A DNA stretch of 64,000 nt from Muscardinus avellanarius. Taxonomy: Eukaryota > Chordata > Mammalia > Rodentia > Gliridae. The stretch covers positions 24,621,292 through 24,685,291 of the forward strand of contig OY726572.1 in NCBI GenBank assembly GCA_963383645.1. The letters are read 5' to 3'. The translations under genes were made by a program, and so were the position numbers. Below the pieces are notes generated by a model. It worked only from the letters and a program-made list of their open reading frames with translations. It did not search any database and was not told the origin of the DNA. Of this stretch, positions 22,685-33,939 are shown piece after piece; position 1 is the stretch's first letter, and every line of letters starts with the position of its first letter.

Positions 22685-23117
22685 AACATATGTAAAAAGA
22701 GAAATTCAGTTCCTTCCTTTGACACACACGTGACACACTCAGCGCTAGCAGTGTGCTAGGGACCATCCGTGCCTTCAGGGCACTGGGGTGTGTGTGCAAG
22801 GCAGGGGTCAGGGGAATATATCTTGAGGGAAACTGTCCCCAGCCAGACTTTGCTTTTAATCTTAAAGCTGTAAGTTTTAGGGCCAGTGGCACTAAATCGA
22901 AAGAGTTGGTATAACTCCGTTCATGTTCTTTAATTCCAGATAAAAGAACTCAAAATCATGTCATCACAGTAAGCCATGTCTTTCTTTGCAGTAAGCATTT
23001 TATACCTGCAGTTCAAAGCATACAAGTACTGAAACATTAAGCTCCTACCAGAATAGTTACTGGCACCTAGTAGAAGCAGGCTACTAGGGTCTTTACAAAT
23101 ATATTCAAACAGCCAAC
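22685..23117 (-). repeat. Inverted duplication, arm B (downstream of LBH)
   Basis: The reverse-complement partner of 16621-17052, 433 bases long, about 3 kb past the LBH poly(A) signal. Sequence beyond both edges does not match the surroundings of arm A: a minus-strand MIR lies at 22560-22684 and unrelated unique DNA after 23117. The exon itself was not copied. Confidence 0.85.
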
Positions 23118-24864
23118 TCTCTTAAGAACAAGAAAGCAAAAACCAAAAGCCTTGATTTGTAGTGTTCCCCATTACCATGTTGTGAATGTTCCCACTGTGG
23201 CCGATTTTATGGAACTCCAGGTAAGGCTGTTCAGCATCCTGCTGGGATCTCTCACCCTCTACTTTTAAGCTATGAGAATGTGGGCTTAGCTTCTTTTCCT
23301 ATAAGATGGGTATACTTCAAAAGCCAAGGCAATGCCTTATTCAGTAGACCTCTATAAACCCTGGTTCCCCTTCTTCATTCAGAAAAGAGAAATAGCTCCA
23401 GAAAATTATCTAGCAGGAATTTTTCAAACTAAATTTTGAATCATTATTGGGTTGCAAGATAAACTTATTTGCAGACTGAAATCAGATTTAAAAAAGGAAA
23501 GGAAGAAAATAAATGGTAAAGACTAGAAGAGAAAAGGTCAGAGTGCTCAGGTAGAGGAAGAGTAAATGTTATTCTTTCATATTTTTGTTTTATCCCTACA
23601 TGTAAATGAATTATGTGTACCGGGCCATGAAAAAAAATTTTTTTTATGGCTCATGGTCAAAACAGTTTGAGAATCACCCTGGCAAATCCGGATTTCTGAA
23701 AAATTGTACTTTTACTTAATAGAGCTTTGGTTGGGAGAGAGGCAACTAGAAAAAGTATTCTGATATCTTTTCTGCAGGGGAAATGGGGCTGGGGCACCCA
23801 AGGGTGGAACCTGAGTTGCCAGAGTGTAGGGGTAAGCCTGGGAAGGCCACTATGCCCTGGGTCTCCTCCAAGGCCAAGATTAAGCTACAGGAAGCAACCA
23901 CCACCTGAGTCTTAGCAGAGGGAAGGAGCCTGCACGAGGAAGGAAGAGGAAGCTACACCGGAAACCCTCCCTGCAGGGTCCCTGCTGCTAGAGCACACCG
24001 CAGAAGCTACCAGACAACCAGCAATGGCACCATCAGATAAAAATAACCCCCAGGGATGGGGGCTCAGCCCAGCTGTGCAGGGGAGAGAAAAGGCATGCTA
24101 TCTAGGGAGGTGGAATGCCACCAGGCTAGGGCTAGGGTCATGCCACTTCAACCTGTGCTGGGCCTTGATTTCCTGATTGCTAATTAGAGATCAGTTTCCT
24201 GCCCAAGGTCATTCAGGATGGAGACAAGAGTGGCCTACTTGCCCGCAGGGTCTCTGCTCTGCTGCTCCCTTGCATGGGCTGATACTAAAGATCACTCATG
24301 CCAAGACCTTAAGGTCACTCCGTACCTTCTCTCCAAGATGGACTCTCGACTTCAAAAAGGGCCCACAGTTTTTACCCAAAGGTTTGTCTCCCATAATGGG
24401 TGTTCAGGGAACTACAAGGCTACATGACCCCAGCAACCTCCAAGCCTCTCCTTCAGTCACAGAGGGCTCTAACTCCAATCCCCTGATGGCCCAGATACAC
24501 CTCTGACTAGTCCCCAAAGGCTTCTCCCGACTGAAAAGGAAGGCTCCCTGTTCCCCCATGTTCGAGCTCTGCCAGCCAGCCTTTCTTCTTGCACACTAGT
24601 GAATGGTGTGGGGAGGCGAGCGTCACACCAAATGCCATTTTGCTACAACAAAGCCTGTTTGTAGCCATCTCTGAGGAAGAGTGAGAAGAGTTCCCTGTCT
24701 GTTTCTGCTCTTGCCCTGCCCTGGCCAATGATTCAGTTAAAGCCTGGTTCTTAATCTCTCTTGCCTATCTTAGGAGCACCCACATCCTTCAAGGACTAAT
24801 AGTATGTGCAAGGACAGGGCACCCTACACTTTACAAAGCACATCTTTTATCTTCCCCTCCTTTG
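23118..24864. other. Intergenic sequence with one hAT-like end
   Basis: Mostly unique. At about 23600-23690 CCGGGCCATGAAAAAAAATT and GTTTGAGAATCACCCTGG look like the reverse end of a hAT nonautonomous element. GC-rich frames around 24177-24506 show no known protein. Confidence 0.4.
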
Positions 24865-25373
24865 CAAGGCATTTCTTAAACTGGATGCCATGGAATTCAG
24901 GTTTATGTGTGTGAAAATGGATGGAACACAAATGGCATCTATATTTTTGTATACTACCATGTAAAATTTAGCATTTCCAGTGATTAGGAGTATAGGGAAC
25001 AAACCACAGTAGAGTCAGCAGAACCTGCCATTTGTCACCAACAGAAGTCACAAGTATTTTTGTTTTCACTGCACACGTGTTGCAGGTATTATGAAATAGG
25101 ATTGGTAATCATAGATTCCTCAAAATACACCTGCTGCTGGATGTCATCAGGCAAAGCTTTAATAAAGAAGGATGCTTATGATTTTTTCACAAGTATATGT
25201 GCTTTTAAAATCTTTTGATGGCCATAGCTCAGCCTAATTGATTTTCTTTGCAATGCTCTGAGTCTTATGTTATGCATTTAAAGCATTATTCTGGGAAGGG
25301 GATGAAAATTTCTTCAAGCTGCCAAAAAGATTTATGGCATGTAAAGATTAAGAATCCCCCAAGGAGCTGGCGC
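24865..25373 (+). mobile_element. hAT-like DNA transposon relic
   Basis: CATTTCTTAAACTGGATGCC at the left and AAAGATTAAGAATCCCCC at the right are inverted ends. Internal phrases GGTTTATGTGTGTGAAAATG, ACAAACCACAGTAGAGTCAG and GATTCCTCAAAATACACC match a widespread mammalian family. It has no transposase frame. Confidence 0.55.
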
Positions 25374-26129
25374 TGCGGTTGCAAGCAGAGCTATCTTAGT
25401 GTGGAAAGGTGAGAAGGACTAGCCCATCCCCCCCCCATGGCCTCAAAGCTAGAGAGAAATATCCACAAGTAGATAGACAGTTGTACACTAACCTGAGGTG
25501 CTGTGCAGGTGGGGACTGCAGGACAGAAGGCCTGGCTTGGGAAAGCCTGCAAGGGCTGATGGGATCCATAGGGTTGAGGAACAGGTGGCCACTGCCTCCT
25601 GCCAAACTCTTTATGGAGTCACAGACCACTTCTGGCCAGAGAGGAGAGAGCCATCCATCTAACCCCATCCAGGGACTCTCCTGGACTGTTAGGCAGTTCT
25701 GATAGGAGGGCTTCTCCCTGCCTGCTCCATTTTCTCCCCAGCACTCAAATACCACCTGCAGCCCCAGCCTGGGCCCAGGGGAATGAACTTTCCCATTTAT
25801 TTTGGCTTGAGATATTATTTTGGCTTGAGATATTTTCCAGGACACAGAACTTTCTGTGTTTAAACCAAGACAGTCCCAGGGCAAACCAGAATGGCTGGTC
25901 ACCCTACTTGGAAGCCAGACCCCACCACCTTTTCACCTAGGACTAATTCACCAGCCAGGAATTTTGGTCAAGTTAGTCCATACCTGTCTGGGTCTCTCTG
26001 TGGCTCACTCTCCCTCCCTCTACCCAATTTTTGCTTTAGTTCCCGGCTTGCCAGTGCCCCCAGCCCCTGGCAGCCAAGTGGCTCTGAATATTCACCTTTC
26101 CTCTGGGGACCTATTCAGCTCGACTCATT
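25374..26129. other. Intergenic sequence, nothing recognised
   Basis: GC-moderate unique DNA with a small tandem duplication at 25799-25835, where TTTTGGCTTGAGATATT occurs twice. The 168-codon minus frame at 25396-25902 has no recognised domain. Confidence 0.45.
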
Positions 26130-26345
26130 CTTTGTTTATAATCGAGGTATAATTTACATAAATTTCTCAATTAATTCCCAGGGGATTAGCTCAGCCAACA
26201 TTTATATACCCATGAAACCACCACCTGCCTCAAGATGTAGAATGCTATCCCACCCTGGAAGGCTCTGCAGAGCCCCATCACTGTCAGCGAGGCCCCCGAA
26301 AGGGCAGCCACTCCTCTGATCCCTGTCAACTTCCACAAGTCAGAC
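26130..26345 (-). mobile_element. Old L1 3' UTR fragment, minus strand
   Basis: TAATCGAGGTATAATTTACA, TTTATATACCCATGAAACCA and CACAAGTCAGACC are the reverse of the L1M 3' UTR. Confidence 0.65.
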
Positions 26346-26734
26346 CTTCATGTCAACGGGAGCAGGAGGCCATCTGCGGAAAGCTGGGGATGATCCTGCC
26401 TTAGCCGGACCCAGGAAGCATGAAAAGAACAGAGAAAGCAGGGGATAAAAAATATGTCTTGGCTGGAGGAAAGAAATAGCTTCATTTTCAAGTAAGCGCA
26501 CTGAGGATTCGAGCAGGAACAGTTCACTTGATCTCCCCTTTATTTGACCAGCATTGACTGGGCTCAGGGACAGAATTCAAAATCCCAAGACAACCTCCTT
26601 CCTTTGGCCCCAAGGTACCCTCTGGATGAAAGCCAGGGCCCACTGCTGCTGGGGAGGAGGGAAGGCCGAGAAGGCATCCTCTGTTTCCTCTTCCTTGCCC
26701 CAGCCAGATGCCCTTTGTACGTGAGACGGGTACA

Positions 26735-27340
26735 GAGGAGTGGTTCTCAATTTCTGCTGCACATCAAACCCATTGGGGAGCTGGGAGTGGTGGCACAACT
26801 TTGTAATCCCAGGATTTGGGAGGCTGAGACAGGAGGATCTCAGGTTAGCAGCCAGCCTCAGCTACTTAGTGAGGCCCTCTGCAACTTAGTGAGACCATTT
26901 CAAAAGGAAGAATAAAAAATTGGCTGGGTGTGGTGGTGCACACTTGTAATCCCAGCATGTGGGAGACTGAAACAGGAGGATCACAGTCCATGAATAGATT
27001 CAGCTACTTAGTGAAGTCCTTTGCAACTCAATGAGACCCTATTTCAAAATAAAGAATAAAAAATAGGGCTGGGAGTATAGCTTAGAGGGAGAATGCACCT
27101 GGGTTCAATCCCCAGTACCACAAAAAGAAAGAAGAAAAAGAATAAAAAATAGGGCTGGGAGAATAGCTCAGAGATAGAATGCCCCTGGGTTCAATCCCCA
27201 GTATTACAAAAACAAACAAACAAACAAACAAACAAACAAACAAAAAACACGCTGGGGAGCAATGCCTAGATGTCATCTCAGACCAGTTCCTGGTACTTTC
27301 AAAACTCCTTAGGTGATTCCAAGATCCCCAGCCAAGATTG
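26735..27340. mobile_element. hAT MITE split by a compound SINE
   Basis: GAGTGGTTCTCAATTTCTGC with GCACATCAAACCCATTGGGG lies left of the SINE block. CAATGCCTAGATGTCATCTC and CTTAGGTGATTCCAAGA lie right of it. A near-duplicate ATTGGGGAGC / GCTGGGGAGC (26772, 27251) marks the insertion. Confidence 0.5.
26781..27250 (+). mobile_element. B1-dID SINE with a second full copy in its linker, plus strand
   Basis: Order is B1 arm (26781-26920), a complete younger B1-dID (about 26921-27137), then the ID arm of the older copy (about 27151-27210) and a (CAAA)n tail. The 13-base linker AAGAATAAAAAAT is perfectly duplicated at 26908-26920 and 27138-27150, so the younger copy inserted into the older copy's linker. 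Confidence 0.9.
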
Positions 27341-27525
27341 AAGGGCAGAAGAGCTTCTCAGACTTTCCAGTGCACTTAAAACTTCTGGGGCTCTTGTTAA
27401 AATCCAAATTTTCTTTCAGCAGTTCTGGGTGGGGTGCATGTCTAAGCATGAGGCTTTCCACCCACTGGAATAATTATCTATTTACACCTCTTTACCAGAA
27501 TGAATACAGTGACTCATCATGTAAT

Positions 27526-27526
27526 T

Positions 27527-27586
<60 letters not shown>

Positions 27587-27790
27587 TTTTTTGTAGTACT
27601 GAGAATTGAACCCAGGGGCATATACCTCTGAAATAGACCCTTAGCTCTATTTTAATCCTTTATTTTGAAACAGAGTCACACTAAGTTGTAAAGGACATTA
27701 CTAAATAGCTGAGGCTGTGTGAAAACCTGCTATCCTCCTATCTCAGCCTCTCAAGTACTGGGATTACGAGCTGGGGCCACCAAGCTCAGC
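27526..27790 (-). mobile_element. B1-dID SINE, minus strand, with (CTTT)n tail
   Basis: A (CTTT)n run at 27526-27586 is the reverse of an (AAAG)n tail. The body at 27587-27790 has the reverse ID arm (TAGTACTGAGAATTGAACCC) and a decayed reverse B1 arm. The pure homopurine/homopyrimidine run is a likely variable microsatellite. Confidence 0.88.
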
Positions 27791-28468
27791 TGATTATGTG
27801 ACATCTGTGTGCTAAATCTTGTCCTCAACAACACTGAGGGGTTAGAGTCCCTATTTTAATAATGAGAAAGAGTAGCTCAGGGCCCTAGGAGATTAATGGT
27901 ACAGTGTTGGGTGCTAACTCCATGGCTCCAAGGCTCTTTGGACTAAGTCATCTACCCTCCTTACTCAACCCTCTTTGTGCAATTGTGAGAATTAAGCTTT
28001 TGAATCCCATTAAGTTCCGGGTTGGAGGCCAGAGCCCCACCTAGTTTTAGTGCTAATTTAACCAGGGAAAGGTTTTTTAATTTTTCTAATCTCCACTTCA
28101 GATCATTCATTTACTTCCGATTTTCTTAATTCTCTGCTCTGCCTGGTCTAATCTTCACTGACCCCTCCTTCCCCAACACCCCCTCCGTCCTTCATCACTG
28201 TTACAGCACCATCTCTCATCTTGTCCCAGCACCACACACCAAGACTGTGGAAGAAATTCTCAAGAAATTCGTTAGAGAGAGGAGCGCAGCTAGAATGCCT
28301 TTTGACAGCCTCTGAAAGAATTTTCCAACCTGGCTTGTTTCTTCGTTCTTTACCCAACACCAGGATGGAGAGTTGAGCTTTGACATCCTGGCCTGAGAGT
28401 CCCCCAGGAGACTTATATATTATTAATCCCACAAGTCACTAAAGAGAGTTCCCCCACAGGGTTGAAGG
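27791..28468. other. Intergenic sequence, nothing firmly recognised
   Basis: Unique-looking DNA. A possible decayed MIR lies near 27825-27940 (GTCCTCAACAACACTGAGG, GTCCCTATTTTAATAATGAG). Confidence 0.4.
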
Positions 28469-28469
28469 C

Positions 28470-28970
28470 TATGTCTCAGTATTGCTGTGATGATTCATGT
28501 GTCAACTTGACTGGGCTAAGGGATGCCCAGATAGGTGTTAGGACATCTTTTCTGGGTGTATCTGGAAGGATACCTCTGGAAGAGCGTTTGAAGTGGTGAA
28601 CTGAGTAAAGCCTTTCCCAATGTGGGTAGCATCATCCTATTCTGAATAAAACAGCAAAGTGAATGAAGGATGAATTGTTTCTCTCTGCTTGACTTGGAAC
28701 ATCTGTCTTTTCCTGCTCCTAGACATTACTTCTAGTTCCGGGGCTTTTGGACCAAAATCCAGACCTGCACCTCCATCCCCCTAGCTCAGGCCTTCAGGCT
28801 CAAGCTGAATTACATCAGGGATTACATCTGGTTCTCCAGCTTGCTGATGGCATGTGGAAGGACTTCTTAACTTCTGAAACCACATGGGTCAATTTGTATA
28901 ATAATCTTCTCAAATACACATTGACTCTGCTTCTCTGCAGAACTCTAATTAAGACAATTGCGATACTCCT
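28470..28970 (+). mobile_element. Old mammalian repeat, copy 1 (caacttgactgggc family)
   Basis: CATGTGTCAACTTGACTGGG, GATGCCCAGATAGG, TCTGGGTGTATCTGGAAGG, CTGAGTAAAGCC and, at the end, TCTCTGCAGAACTCTAATTA belong to a well-known family of mammals. I do not give a name because I am not certain of it. A second copy is at 57475-58045. Confidence 0.75.
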
Positions 28971-29274
28971 CTAAGGGGCTGCCCTCCTGTCCCCTTACTT
29001 TAGAAGGACAGAGGACAGCAGACAGAAGTGACACACAGCCCAGTTGCAGAGCCATTTTCATCTGTTGTCACTTCCTGGTAGGTGTTTTAACTAGCAACCA
29101 GCTGATGGTGTTAAAGCAGGTTCTCCTTGGCAGTCTGAGATGCCGCAGCTCTTGAGGAAGAGCTCCCTGGGGGCCCCACATTGTCACAGTCGGGACTTTT
29201 TCCTCATAGGGCCACAGGGGGCCAGCAAGGCCATCCTCAGGGGAAGCAGCCTTGTGTGGTGGTGAGAAAATAGA

Positions 29275-29420
29275 TTTTGGAATGAGACATCCTGAGTCCA
29301 AATCCTGATTTCTCCACCTCTAAGCGGCCATGTGACTTAATTTCCTTTGTTTCGATTTCCTCATCTGTTCATTGGGAGAAGACAGTGATTCATTAGAGGA
29401 ATTATTGTAAGATTGTTTTA
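29275..29420 (+). mobile_element. MIR, plus strand
   Basis: GAGTCCAAATCCTGATTTCT, GCGGCCATGTGACTTAATTT and TTTCCTCATCTGTTCATTGG follow the MIR core. Confidence 0.75.
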
Positions 29421-29439
29421 TGTTATAATATATACTATA

Positions 29440-29785
29440 TCATAATAACTCATCTCTCAGTATCTGCAGGGGATTGGTTCTAGGACCCCTACCCCTCCCA
29501 GGAATTGAATGCTCAAGCCCCTAATAGAAAATGGCATAGTGTTTGCATATAACCTACACACATCCTCCCATATGCTTTAAATGAACTCTGGATCACTTGT
29601 GCTGCCTAATAAAACATAAATACTACGTAAATAGTTGTTATACCATATTGCGTAGAGAATACTCGTAGAAACAAGTCTGCACCTGTTTGCTACCAGTATA
29701 ATTTTTATCAAATATTTTTGACCCAGAGTTGGTTGAATCTGAGGAAACGGCACCCACAGACATAGAGGGCCAACTATATGTCACA
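29440..29785 (-). mobile_element. Tigger-family element (MER2-like)
   Basis: About 345 bases: CTCTCAGTATCTGCAGGGG, GCATATAACCTACACACATC, ACGTAAATAGTTGTTATACC and CATAGAGGGCCAACTATATG. This is the length and layout of MER2, a nonautonomous relative of Tigger mariner elements, in reverse. TIR-like ends read CAGTATCTGC and AGAGGGCCAAC. Confidence 0.7.
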
Positions 29786-31729
29786 AAATCAGCTATTAAT
29801 ATGCACTTGGAATTAACTACTTCTCTACTATTGCGGGTGATGTGAAGTAGTGTCAGTGGAAAGGATTAGCCCAGGGCCCGGCCCACAGAGGGTATGCTTG
29901 AATATCACCTTCTGTTTCTTTTTTGATGAGCAGCTTTCTGATGTCAAACCATTTCTCTTCATTCCAGGCAGCAGCAGAGTGTGGAATAAGGCTGGGGATT
30001 GGGGCAGAGCTCAAGAGCATCCAACTTGGCATTGAGCACCCTTTGCCAAATAGCACCCTTCTGACCATTTGCAGCCTGTACCGTCACTAAAATTTCTGGG
30101 GCCCAGAAACCTCTAAGCTTAAGCTCGAGGCTGTTATCTTAGGTGCTGGGGGTGGGAGAGAAAATGTTGGCACGTGGACAGTTCTTGATGGGCCCAGCTC
30201 ACAAGCTGCCATGGATAATCACTGTTTATCAACTCGTTGGAAAAAATGACTACAATTACATTTCACACATCAACACAAAGGAGAAATAAAAGCACTGCTG
30301 GAATGTCTGAGTCACTCTTCAGTCTTTAAATTACCGGTTCATTTTGATCCTTCTCCTTATCAAGTCCCCTCCCTGCAGGGGGAAGGTCAGGGTCTTGTGA
30401 GCTACCATGTCCCTAATGCTTGCCAGTCTGGCCAGACCCTGCAGACTACCTGAGATGGGAGACTGAGACCACAACAAGCTATTAAAGGGATTGGTGGGAA
30501 TGGGAGGCATTCTTCTATGGCCACATAGTCAGAGCTAAATGGATGGCTTGGACATTTCATTCACACACGTGTACCAATGCTGAGGGGCATGAGGAAGAAT
30601 CACAGTTAACAAGGACACAGGGCTGTCCACTTGGTACCAGCATTTTTGCACAGGTAACAGTTCCATTGTCATAGTTTGCTTGCTTAAAAATGAATCACTT
30701 CACTTTTGAGAAGAGGGTAGGAAGATTCAGCGGTGACCCCCACGCCCAACGGAAGTGTTGTCTCCCACAGGACCAGCACGAATGATCTAACATTTCATTC
30801 AAGGCAATCTGTGTGACCCCGAAAACTGGACACGAGCTCAGGCTGGTCTCTGAGATCACATTTGAAATCCACACAACAGTGTTTCTAAAGCATTTGGGGG
30901 TCATGCACCCCTCTGAGGATCTGTTGGAACCTATAGATGATCTCCACACAAATACCAACAGACTGTTATACATTTCAGGGTTCCCTGGGAGGTGGGGGTG
31001 TCCCGGGAGCCCAAATTATACCAGACGGACTAATCTGAGGAGAACCTATGGTAAATGTGTTTGTGAAGTGTCCTTTAGTCCCTGGGAGTCCTTCATATCA
31101 CTTTACCCCTTCTGGAAGTTTGTTTGTTTGTTTGTTTGTTTGTTTTTAACATTTAACACTTTGTGAGAAGCAGCTGAGACACGGAGACCAAGGGTCCAGG
31201 TCATATCCACCACATCCCTCCTCTGGACCTGCCCCTTTGGCTTTGTCAAACACCAAGACATTCTTTGCAAACCAGGAAACTGGATCAAGCCAACCTGGGC
31301 ACGAAGCACCCTCAGGCAGGGCCTGGCAGGCGACTTGGCCGTTCACGGGTCATTCCTTTCCTCTGGGCACCAGAGCTAACTTCGATCTCTCAGCCAAGAT
31401 CATAATCCCCAGCCCCAGAGGGAATGCTTAGACAGCAAGGAATGGTAGGTTCCAGGATGGACGTGCATGCTCGGTGATGCCCAGAGCTCCCAGCATCTTG
31501 GCTTTTGCCCACTCGTTCTCCGGCTTGGTCATTGAATCTGTGAGCTGCGGTGGGCGGTGAGCAGCAGGGCGGGGCTGGAGAAGGCTATGTTTATACAACA
31601 GTTTTATGCCTGCCAGTTCATCTGTGAACTTTGGAACACTTGTTCACCATAGCAATACGGTCATTATCAATAATGATTTGTCTGCCTTTTTACCCTGCGT
31701 AAAGTAATCGTGCAGATGTTCTCTTTTTA
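29786..31729. other. Intergenic sequence, mostly unique
   Basis: Contains a possible DNA-element scrap at 30885-30990 (GGGGGTCATGCACCCCTCTG), a (TTTG)n run at 31118-31146 and the candidate element at 31560-31700. No coding gene is recognised. Confidence 0.45.
31560..31700. promoter_or_regulatory. Candidate conserved noncoding element
   Basis: A unique block next to a L1 piece. It carries CCATAGCAATAC, resembling half of an RFX X-box, followed by closely spaced TCATTAT, AATAAT and TGATTT homeodomain-type cores. No repeat family is recognised here. Function is inference. Confidence 0.25.
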
Positions 31730-32200
31730 TGGTGGAAAATATATACAAAATTTATCAGCTTAGCTATTTTTAAGTGTGCAAGTCAGTGGTGTTAAGTACG
31801 TTAGCAATATTGTGCAACCAGCACACCAATCCATTTCTAGAACTTTCTCAGCATCCCAAACAGGAATGTTCTGTCTCTATGAATTTGCTGACTCTAGAGA
31901 AACCTTATATACATGAAATCATACAGTATTTGTTATTTTGTGTATGGCTTGCTTATTTTCACTTAGCATGATGTGTCTGGTATCTTCAATGTTGTACCTG
32001 TGTTATATTCCATTCATTTTAGGGCTGAATAATATTTTATTGTATGTACATATTACATTTTGTTTATTTACTCATCTATTGATGGACAGGACATGAACTT
32101 TGGTATACAAGTATCTGCTTTGGTCTTGCTTTAAATTCTTTTGGCTATACACCTAGGAGAATTTCTGGATTGGATAGTAATTTTATGATATTCTCATATT
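31730..32200 (-). mobile_element. Old L1 3' fragment, minus strand
   Basis: AGTGTGCAAGTCAGTGGTGT, TTTTCACTTAGCATGATGTG, GGGCTGAATAATATTTTATT and CATCTATTGATGGACAGGAC are the reverse of the L1M 3' region. Confidence 0.8.
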
Positions 32201-32235
32201 TATATTATGATACTAATATTCACTCATTCATTCGT

Positions 32236-32312
32236 TTTTGGTTTGGGGGACTAAACTCAAGTCCTCACACATGCTAAGCAGATGATCTACCACTGAGCTA
32301 CACGCTAGACCA
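32236..32312 (-). mobile_element. ID-type SINE, minus strand
   Basis: GTTTGGGGGACTAAACTCAA, GTCCTCACACATGCTAAGCA and CTACCACTGAGCTACACGC are a reverse ID element next to the L1 piece. Confidence 0.75.
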
Positions 32313-32670
32313 ACTCTTACTTTATTATAGCCATTTTAAACATGAAGATCCTGAAGTTCGGAGAAATGAAGGAAAAGGATTGATAGTAAAGGTCAGTCAT
32401 TTTGGGATCATATGTACCCCTGTGCCCAGGGCTGGGATGAGGGTTTGGTAAGTGAGACACTGAGGGTACAGCGTGAGAAAGGACTCCCTCCCAGGTCTTT
32501 GCACCCCTTTTCCAGGACCAGGTTATCACCAGGGTATAGCAGTAGCACCAGGGACCAAAGAAGCACTTCTTTGGGCCGATTAAAATGTTTTAATTTATTT
32601 TAAAAATCAGAAAAGTGAATAAAATTCAGCTTGGATTATATTTATATATCAATGCAGTTCTAAAATAATT

Positions 32671-32671
<1 letters not shown>

Positions 32672-32707
<36 letters not shown>
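32672..32707. repeat. (TG)n microsatellite
   Basis: About 35 bases of uninterrupted GT repeat, then TATTATATTT. It is not attached to a recognised SINE tail. Confidence 0.95.
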
Positions 32708-32708
<1 letters not shown>

Positions 32709-32814
32709 TATATTTTTAATGGAGGAAGTGGTCTACAAAGGCAAAAGTGTCCAGGACTGCCAAAAGTCAATGGTTTCTGCCCTGGGAGTGAGAATCATAT
32801 ACTCTTGTTTTGTT

Positions 32815-32893
32815 TTGCTTTGCTTGTGTGGTGGGGATTGAAGCCAAGTTTTACCTTGCTAGTGCTCTACCAGTGAGCTACATCCCCAGTCCA
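32815..32893 (-). mobile_element. ID-type SINE, minus strand
   Basis: GTGGGGATTGAAGCCAAGTT, CTTGCTAGTGCTCTACCAGT and GAGCTACATCCCCAGTCC are a reverse ID element preceded by a (TTTTG)n tail. Confidence 0.8.
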
Positions 32894-33129
32894 CTATTAA
32901 TTGTGAGGAGCCCAGGGCTCATGATTTAAGGAGGCTCTCATTTGTAGGTTCCTGCAGGTACTGAGCCTGTCATGAACCGTGTTTCTACCCTTAGGTTCTA
33001 GGACATAGCCCTGCATCTGTATAATTTCTCTTGAGTTGCAGGAACCTTCCCCTGAACCTGGAAGGGGTGCTCCTTCTTGGCCATCAGCATTCCTAAAGGT
33101 GTAGGCCACAGGGGAGGCGCCCAGGTCCA

Positions 33130-33310
33130 CCCTCCAGCCCTGCCATGCACCAGCTGCGTGACCTTGACCAAGTCACTGGAGTTCCTTGTTCTCTTTCTTC
33201 ACCTCTAACGTGGAGGCTGCATGGCACTCTGCCTGCCTCTCCAGGCTGCTGAGAAGTTGTAACAATGGAGCCTCTGTGGAAGTGATCTGCCAGGCACCAC
33301 ATGCCATAGA
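33130..33310 (+). mobile_element. MIR, plus strand
   Basis: ACCAGCTGCGTGACCTTGAC, CAAGTCACTGGAGTTCCTTG and GCTGCTGAGAAGTTGTAACA fit MIR with a diverged centre. Confidence 0.65.
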
Positions 33311-33939
33311 ACGCAGGTGGCCATGTCCTGCCTGCAGCTGGCCCCCTCAGCCCCAGCCCAGACCTAGCTGGCTTCCCTGGGTTGGGTGGCCCTGCCACTT
33401 GGCTCTGTGGCTGAGCCCCAGCCTGCCCAGCCCTGGCTCCACCCAACAGTGCCTCCTTCCTGTTTCCTCCTTTAGGTTTGCTTGTTGGGTTGTTACTCAA
33501 CAATCTGCATTTTTTTCCCTCAAGCTCCTTTGTTCTATGAAAATCTCGTCCACCTTACCTGACCTTCTCGGCACTTCTATGAACCTCTGCTCCTCACCCC
33601 AGAGATTCCACTACCCAGCACTGCCCTGTCTTTCCTTCCAAGGCTTGAAATGCCCAGAACCCCAATTTGACTGCTCATCAGCACTGGCCCCTCTGGTCAC
33701 AACCAGGAGGCTGAAAAACCCTGTAACGCTACCCCGCTGGCTCCCAAACCCACTTTTCTCTTCCCAGGATCACACTCCATCTCTGGTTTGTCATCATCTT
33801 CTCTGGAGATGTTGGATACAGCCCTCTAGCTCTGCTGCCCTAGCTCTTCTCTCTCCCCAGCCACACCATCTCCCACCCTGGTGCCAGGGTGAAATGTTGA
33901 CAGACTGCCTTCTACCCGCTTGCCCTCATCTCACCCACG

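Noticed and set aside
27526..27586. CRISPR-like or satellite array
   Set aside because: It is a simple (CTTT)n tail of a SINE without spacers. No array of spaced repeats occurs anywhere in the window.
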